Of a stretch of 8,242 bases of DNA, positions 4,833 through 8,242 are shown piece by piece. How positions within the stretch are numbered: position 1 is the stretch's first letter; every line of letters starts with the position of its first letter. The stretch comes from Candidatus Woesearchaeota archaeon (GTDB taxonomy: Archaea; Nanobdellota; Nanobdellia; Woesearchaeales; GW2011-AR9): NCBI GenBank assembly GCA_016188105.1, contig JACPIL010000076.1, forward strand, positions 1 to 8,242, written 5' to 3'. The notes beneath the pieces are model-generated. The model had not been told where the DNA came from, ran no database searches, and saw only the letters and a list, made by a program, of their open reading frames with translations. The translations under genes and the position numbers were made by a program.

Positions 4833-5069
4833 TTATCTCATTACTTCTATCACTTTTTCTCTGCTACTTTCTCCTGATTTTATGCGCACAGAAAGCTGAT
4901 GGTTTTTCTTAAAGAATTTGATCAATTCGGTATTAGCTTTTCCTTTCTCTGGAGCAGATTTGAGATATAATTTTAGTTTTCCATTATCTTCTTTTAATTC
5001 GGTTCTTCCGGAATGCGGAATAACTTTCAAGCCGAGAAGATTGTTCTTTATGAATTTATTGAGATCCAT
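4833..5069 (-). CDS. DUF167/YggU-family (UPF0235) small protein
   Basis: This 78-residue protein has the hallmarks of the DUF167 family. LLGLKVIPHSGRTEL (11-25) is the V-x-P-x-(A/S) strand and turn; LKLYLKSAPEKGKANTELIKFF (32-53) carries the signature APxxGKAN; VRIKSGESSREKVIEV (61-76) carries the G-xx-SRxK ending. The family is widespread in bacteria and archaea and has an alpha/beta fold whose biochemical role is not established. The length of about 78-100 residues is normal. Its ATG lies 14 nt inside the end of the upstream membrane protein gene, so translation is probably coupled. No clear Shine-Dalgarno precedes it. Confidence 0.88.
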   Translation of the reverse strand: MDLNKFIKNNLLGLKVIPHSGRTELKEDNGKLKLYLKSAPEKGKANTELIKFFKKNHQLSVRIKSGESSREKVIEVMR

Positions 5070-5898
5070 GGGAAATTATCTTCAACAGATATAATCTTAG
5101 CCATGCCAGGTAGATAGAGAACAATATTATGTACAGCATTACAGAAACCCAAGGTGGAGCATACAATAGTTGGGTTGAGAGGGGTATAGTGATCAGCGGT
5201 AAAATAATAGCCGGAATTAGAGCTAAGAGAAGTGCAAGCAGCAATCTTTTCTTATTTTTATTAAACAAGGAAAATCCCATTCCGATAGAATTCCAAATTT
5301 TATAACTCTTGGCGAAAGAATGATAAATTAAGAAAACTAGAGAAATGAAAACAAGAAGCAAGTAAAAATTCAAGAGATATTGTAATACCAAGCGAACATT
5401 ATCAACAGCAACGGTATGGGTGATGTAGAATAAAGGAAATAATTTGATGATCTGGTTGAGAGAGAATGAAAGTATAATTTTGGCGATAACCAAGACTAAG
5501 CCAAATAAAAATAATGGAATAAGTAGGCTAAGATTAAGCACATTCCAGCGCCAATACGTTTTTCGGGTTACCTTCCTTCCCTGAAGATGATTCCAGATAA
5601 CTGCTCGAGAATAGGAAAAGAGAAACAGAAAAAATATTACCAGAACAATTGGGGGGATAAAGACCAGAAATAGAGTTCCAGTCGGACTAGGTACTACTGC
5701 GGGAAGTTGTCCTGCGCCGAGAACACTTGCTTCCTGAACGATAGCTAGCAAGGCTTGAAGTTTGGTAAGCCACCAGCTTGATCCTATCGTAAGAATAAGA
5801 TAGAGCAAAGAAAAGGTAATAGCATCAGCGGCAAAGGTGTAGGTGAAATCTTTTCCTAATTTAAAGGAGTTTACAAAAGATTGTAAGTATTTATTCAT
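5056..5898 (-). CDS. Six-helix integral membrane protein of unknown function
   Basis: This 280-residue protein is predicted by eye to have about six membrane segments, near 25-43, 76-98, 119-146, 170-192, 217-240 and 250-272. A loop of about 30 residues between the first two segments is Pro/Gly-rich (ASVLGAGQLPAVVPSPTG). Basic residues lie in RKVTRKTYWR (108-117) and NKNKKR (213-218), which by the positive-inside rule are probably cytoplasmic, with the N-terminus (NSFKLGKDF) inside. There is no transporter, protease or flippase motif that I recognise. The ATG at 5898 overlaps the end of the HEPN gene by eight nt and the 3' end overlaps the DUF167 gene by 14 nt, so it sits in the middle of a tightly packed transcription unit. 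Function cannot be assigned. Confidence 0.82.
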   Translation of the reverse strand: MNKYLQSFVNSFKLGKDFTYTFAADAITFSLLYLILTIGSSWWLTKLQALLAIVQEASVLGAGQLPAVVPSPTGTLFLVFIPPIVLVIFFLFLFSYSRAVIWNHLQGRKVTRKTYWRWNVLNLSLLIPLFLFGLVLVIAKIILSFSLNQIIKLFPLFYITHTVAVDNVRLVLQYLLNFYLLLVFISLVFLIYHSFAKSYKIWNSIGMGFSLFNKNKKRLLLALLLALIPAIILPLITIPLSTQLLYAPPWVSVMLYIILFSIYLAWLRLYLLKIISHGSQ

Positions 5899-6241
5899 TT
5901 TTGTTCCCTATTTCTTCTAAAATTTTTTGGATCTGTTTCTTGAGAATCGGCATATATTTTTTTGCAATATTCCAGACAATATCAAGATCTACACTAAAAT
6001 ATGCATGAATCATCCTATCCCGAGAACCAGCAATTTTTCTCCATTCTACTTCAGAATGTTTATCTTTAAAATCTTTTGAAATATTTTTTACTGCCTCGCC
6101 AATAATTTCAATTCTTCGTACAGTAGCATCCCTTACATCCTTATTTTTTTTAAATGTTTTATTTGATAAACCTTTAAGAGAAGATTCAGTATCAGCAATA
6201 GCATCAAGTATATGTTTCAAGTATGGAATATTGCTACTCAT
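5891..6241 (-). CDS. hepT: HepT-like HEPN RNase toxin (DUF86)
   Basis: This 116-residue all-helical protein has the HEPN signature RDRMIHAY (74-81), i.e. R-x4-H-x-Y with Arg74, His79 and Tyr81. HepT homodimers are RNases whose active sites use this Arg/His pair. In the studied Shewanella pair, MntA adds AMP units to the Tyr of the motif and so neutralises the toxin; Tyr81 is the equivalent here. RRIEIIGEAVKNIS (42-55) is the other conserved HepT helix. The motif is intact, so a functional toxin is predicted. The start overlaps the mntA-like stop by four nt (ATGA), standard for this pair. Local GC is low (17 G/C in 5941-6000 and 15 in 6061-6120 by hand count), consistent with horizontal transfer. 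A plain HEPN protein with another role is possible but less likely next to MNT. Confidence 0.9.
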   Translation of the reverse strand: MSSNIPYLKHILDAIADTESSLKGLSNKTFKKNKDVRDATVRRIEIIGEAVKNISKDFKDKHSEVEWRKIAGSRDRMIHAYFSVDLDIVWNIAKKYMPILKKQIQKILEEIGNKNE

Positions 6242-6531
6242 AATATTCGAACCTCATCAGCCATAATATACTTCTTCAGATATGGGGAAACTGACTGGTA
6301 GGTCAATAAATCAACTTTTTTCCCCAATTTATCTTCAAGTTCTAAGTTAAGCCCAACAAATGCAAGACCCATCCCTTTAGGAGGTTGAATTAGTATATCT
6401 ATATCGCTTCTTTTTTTAGCTTCTCCTCTAGCATAGGAACCAAAAATTCCGGCTTTCTTAACTCCGTTCTTCTTCAATATGGGCACAGCTATTTTTGCTA
6501 TCTGTTTTATAGTTAAGTCTTTCTTTGTCAT
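6238..6531 (-). CDS. mntA: MntA-like minimal nucleotidyltransferase antitoxin
   Basis: This 97-residue MNT-fold protein carries the full GSx10DxD signature: Gly31-Ser32 in GIFGSYARGEAKKRSDIDILI, with Asp43 and Asp45. A third candidate metal-binding Asp is Asp74 in KKVDLLTY. All catalytic residues of the polymerase-beta-like nucleotidyltransferase site are therefore present, and it should be able to AMPylate its partner HEPN toxin as in type VII toxin-antitoxin systems. The length is normal for MNT antitoxins. A palindromic TATA element (TTTATATAAA, 6551-6560) lies about 25 nt upstream of the ATG, so a leaderless mRNA is predicted and the antitoxin is made first. Its promoter lies in the 45-nt gap after the large upstream gene. 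Confidence 0.92.
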   Translation of the reverse strand: MTKKDLTIKQIAKIAVPILKKNGVKKAGIFGSYARGEAKKRSDIDILIQPPKGMGLAFVGLNLELEDKLGKKVDLLTYQSVSPYLKKYIMADEVRIL

Positions 6532-6550
6532 GTTATTAGCGAGAGTTTAA

Positions 6551-6560
6551 TTTATATAAA
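6551..6560 (-). promoter_or_regulatory. TATA box of the mntA/hepT cluster
   Basis: The self-complementary TTTATATAAA is centred about 24-25 nt upstream of ATG 6531. It starts 17 nt after the stop of the preceding gene on the same strand, and no U-tract terminator is visible between them, so read-through from that gene is also possible. Confidence 0.55.
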
Positions 6561-6576
6561 TATTCTCTTTGGAATC

Positions 6577-8242
6577 TTACCAATCAGTATTCCGGCTAAT
6601 TTCTCCTTTATTCTGTGAAACGCTGGTTGATTGCTGTCCGGCATTTTCCCAGTTGACCTTTCCGACGGCCGACGTAAATCCAGGATCGCCTGCTCCGTAA
6701 CAGACTGGGCCAATTGCATCCCCTGGTTCTCCAGCAACGCCAAAAGTAAGAGCCGCTCCCAAGTCAATTGATTCTACTGTCCTAGGTGGCTGATTCCAGA
6801 TTATGCAGGCTTCCTCGTAAAGATTTGGAGAATATTTTATGATAGCATCTCGGTCTGATGCGCCATTCTGCAATTGTATCGGTGAGGCAGTATTCCCAGC
6901 TAAATTATAGATAGCTTTTCCGCTTTCAAGATTTAGCTGGCCGTCAGGGTTCTGGTCTATCCAGATATTGAAAGAAACAGCAACCCCATTTTCATCAACT
7001 AAAGGAGTATAAGCTTCATCTTGAGGAGCAGAAACTGCCCAGGTAATTTTGTAGAAATGGCCTCGTAATGGTTCATCGTTATCGGCTTCATCATCGTCAT
7101 CTTTATCCGCATAACAGAAACTATCATCTACACAAACTTGATGCCGATCACAGATCCATTGTTCTTCTGCTTCTTGGTCTGGATTCTTTTGGCAGAGAAT
7201 AGGCGAAATTTCTGCTGAACGCTCCATCTGGATGCTGGCAACAGCCTGATAGGTTCCTGACACAGTTTTTATGACTGCCTTCCCTTCCGCTTCCTTATCC
7301 AGCCAGCGGTAGGTTGAATCTTCACATAGTAAAGAGGGGAACCAATTTTCTCCTAATAATGGAGCAAAGGCAGCGTCTTGCGCTCTCCTCCAGTCTTGGT
7401 AGAATTCTGCTTCTCCAAATAATAAATTGCTGATTGCTGGGTAGGATTTAACTTGTGAAGAGACTGCATAGATTGATTCAAGAATAGTTTGCGCTGTTGC
7501 CAGGCCTCCTTGGGAACTGGAATAATTATCGCCTAGTTTTTCTTTTACTATCCCTTCGTTGAGATCTGCTGTAAGTTCGTCCTGTGCTTGTTCTTCTTGT
7601 TGCAGTTGGCCTAATGCATCATTTAATCCAGGTAAAAGAGCTTCTTCATCTTCTCGCGTTTCTGCTTCTTCATTTTCTGCTTTATTACGAGCATCCTGGG
7701 CATCATTAAATTCTGCTTTAAGTAGTAATAATTGTTTTCCCTCTTCAGCGGTTGTCTCCTTGCTATTGCTAGACTTCTTTCTTGCCTCAATACTTCTCTC
7801 AAGATCTACAAGATCGCCTCTTGCCTTATCTTCAAAGGTCTGCGCTTCTGACAGTTTGTTGAGTGCTGCTTGATGATTTTGCTGTGCAGCTTGGTATTGT
7901 TGCTGTTTAATTTGATATTGCTGCTGCACAGCTACTAACCCAGGGCTACTGTCCCTATCGTCCTGAACAAAATGATCTCCTTGTTTTTGAACAATAATTT
8001 CTGTGCCAGTTTTTTCATCCTTCAATATCATTTTTCCAGTGTACTTTCCAGTCTCTTTTCCTTTTTCATCATGTTCACGCTGGGCAACCACAGTAGTTAG
8101 TTCCACGCCTTTTTCAGTTTGACGATGAAATGTTTCTCCTTCTTTTCGGCCGCTACGGGGATTGAAATATCCTTTAGCTTCAAGCGATTCTATTCTATCA
8201 GCGCCAGTTAAATCTCTGTAATCATAATCTACTAAATATGAA
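6577..8242 (-). CDS. C-terminal 554 residues of a large Gln-rich coiled-coil and Cys-containing protein (start beyond right edge)
   Basis: The frame is open from the window edge to TAA 6579-6577. A GTG at 8106 is not the start, since 45 in-frame codons without a stop precede it (SYLVDYDYRDLTGADRIES and on). Visible parts in order: strand-rich region with KYTGKMILKDEKTGTEIIVQ (about 66-85); a Gln-rich heptad-like stretch with QQQYQIKQQQYQAAQQNHQA (106-125), continuing as a charged coiled coil to about residue 230; then a Cys-bearing C-terminal region with SLLCEDS, SPILCQK, WICDRHQVCVDDSFCYADK and an acidic DKDDDDEADNDE (380-390), EEACIIW and PVCYGAG. Paired cysteines and beta-rich sequence suggest an extracellular, disulfide-bonded domain, with the acidic run a possible Ca2+ site; this is inference. 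I recall similar long proteins in DPANN genomes but cannot name a family. Signal peptide and N-terminal domains are not visible. Confidence 0.75.
   Translation of the reverse strand, partial: SYLVDYDYRDLTGADRIESLEAKGYFNPRSGRKEGETFHRQTEKGVELTTVVAQREHDEKGKETGKYTGKMILKDEKTGTEIIVQKQGDHFVQDDRDSSPGLVAVQQQYQIKQQQYQAAQQNHQAALNKLSEAQTFEDKARGDLVDLERSIEARKKSSNSKETTAEEGKQLLLLKAEFNDAQDARNKAENEEAETREDEEALLPGLNDALGQLQQEEQAQDELTADLNEGIVKEKLGDNYSSSQGGLATAQTILESIYAVSSQVKSYPAISNLLFGEAEFYQDWRRAQDAAFAPLLGENWFPSLLCEDSTYRWLDKEAEGKAVIKTVSGTYQAVASIQMERSAEISPILCQKNPDQEAEEQWICDRHQVCVDDSFCYADKDDDDEADNDEPLRGHFYKITWAVSAPQDEAYTPLVDENGVAVSFNIWIDQNPDGQLNLESGKAIYNLAGNTASPIQLQNGASDRDAIIKYSPNLYEEACIIWNQPPRTVESIDLGAALTFGVAGEPGDAIGPVCYGAGDPGFTSAVGKVNWENAGQQSTSVSQNKGEISRNTDW

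Noticed and set aside
4652..4912. Plus-strand ORF of 86 residues downstream of the ThyX-like gene
   Set aside because: It lies opposite two real-looking minus-strand genes, DUF167 and the 68-residue protein, and its hydrophobic Leu/Phe end is the complement of Lys/Glu codons.
7559..7873. Plus-strand Ser/Leu/Ala-rich ORF opposite the large minus-strand gene
   Set aside because: Low-complexity antisense of the coiled-coil region; the minus strand has the better protein and the long open frame.
8104..8106. GTG 8106 as start of the large minus-strand protein
   Set aside because: The frame stays open for 45 more codons to the window edge with normal-looking protein sequence, so the gene is cut by the window.

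Overview
The window looks like a chromosomal piece of a DPANN archaeon, most like Woesearchaeota/Pacearchaeota. That placement is inferred from gene content and gene style; no marker was searched. Archaeal signs are a Ser/His-type signal peptidase, a TFIIS/RPB9-like factor TFS, TATA boxes centred about 25-27 nt upstream of start codons that imply leaderless mRNAs, a few strong GGTG Shine-Dalgarno sites, and very tight gene packing. GC is roughly 40% by eye, and lower in the mntA/hepT region. No tRNA, rRNA, CRISPR array or IS element was seen.

Layout. Positions 1-203 (-) hold the start of a gene that runs off the left edge, perhaps an rRNA methyltransferase of the FmrO/Rmt type. It diverges from an archaeal signal peptidase I (265-918, +). 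Then come TFS (995-1306, +) and an overlapping gene of unknown function (1306-1812, +). A 34-residue basic/acidic mini-protein (1968-2072, +) ends three bases from the end of a convergent thymidylate kinase-like gene (2076-2807, -). That kinase diverges from a long two-domain ThyX-like protein (2921-4594, +). The pair fits dTMP synthesis followed by dTMP phosphorylation. The ThyX-like gene runs tail to tail, with no gap, into a minus-strand cluster. In transcription order that cluster is mntA-like antitoxin (6531-6238), hepT-like HEPN toxin (6241-5891), a six-helix membrane protein (5898-5056), a DUF167 protein (5069-4833) and a 68-residue protein (4801-4595). Upstream on the same strand is the 3' part of a large, Gln-rich coiled-coil and Cys-containing protein (6577-8242) whose start lies outside the window.

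The most interesting points are these. (1) The ThyX-like protein has two ThyX-type halves with complementary loss of the RHRx7S signature: the first half keeps the Ser/Arg end and the second keeps RHR. This suggests a composite active site. (2) The mini-protein next to the dTMP genes carries a PIP-box-like LxxFF motif, and its Lys/Glu-coding tail reads as an oligo-T terminator for the opposing kinase gene. (3) A 12-bp element, GGAAGCTGATTT, is shared between the TATA box and start codon of the TFS and ThyX genes. (4) A type VII MntA/HepT module lies in AT-richer DNA and its reading frame overlaps that of a membrane protein gene.
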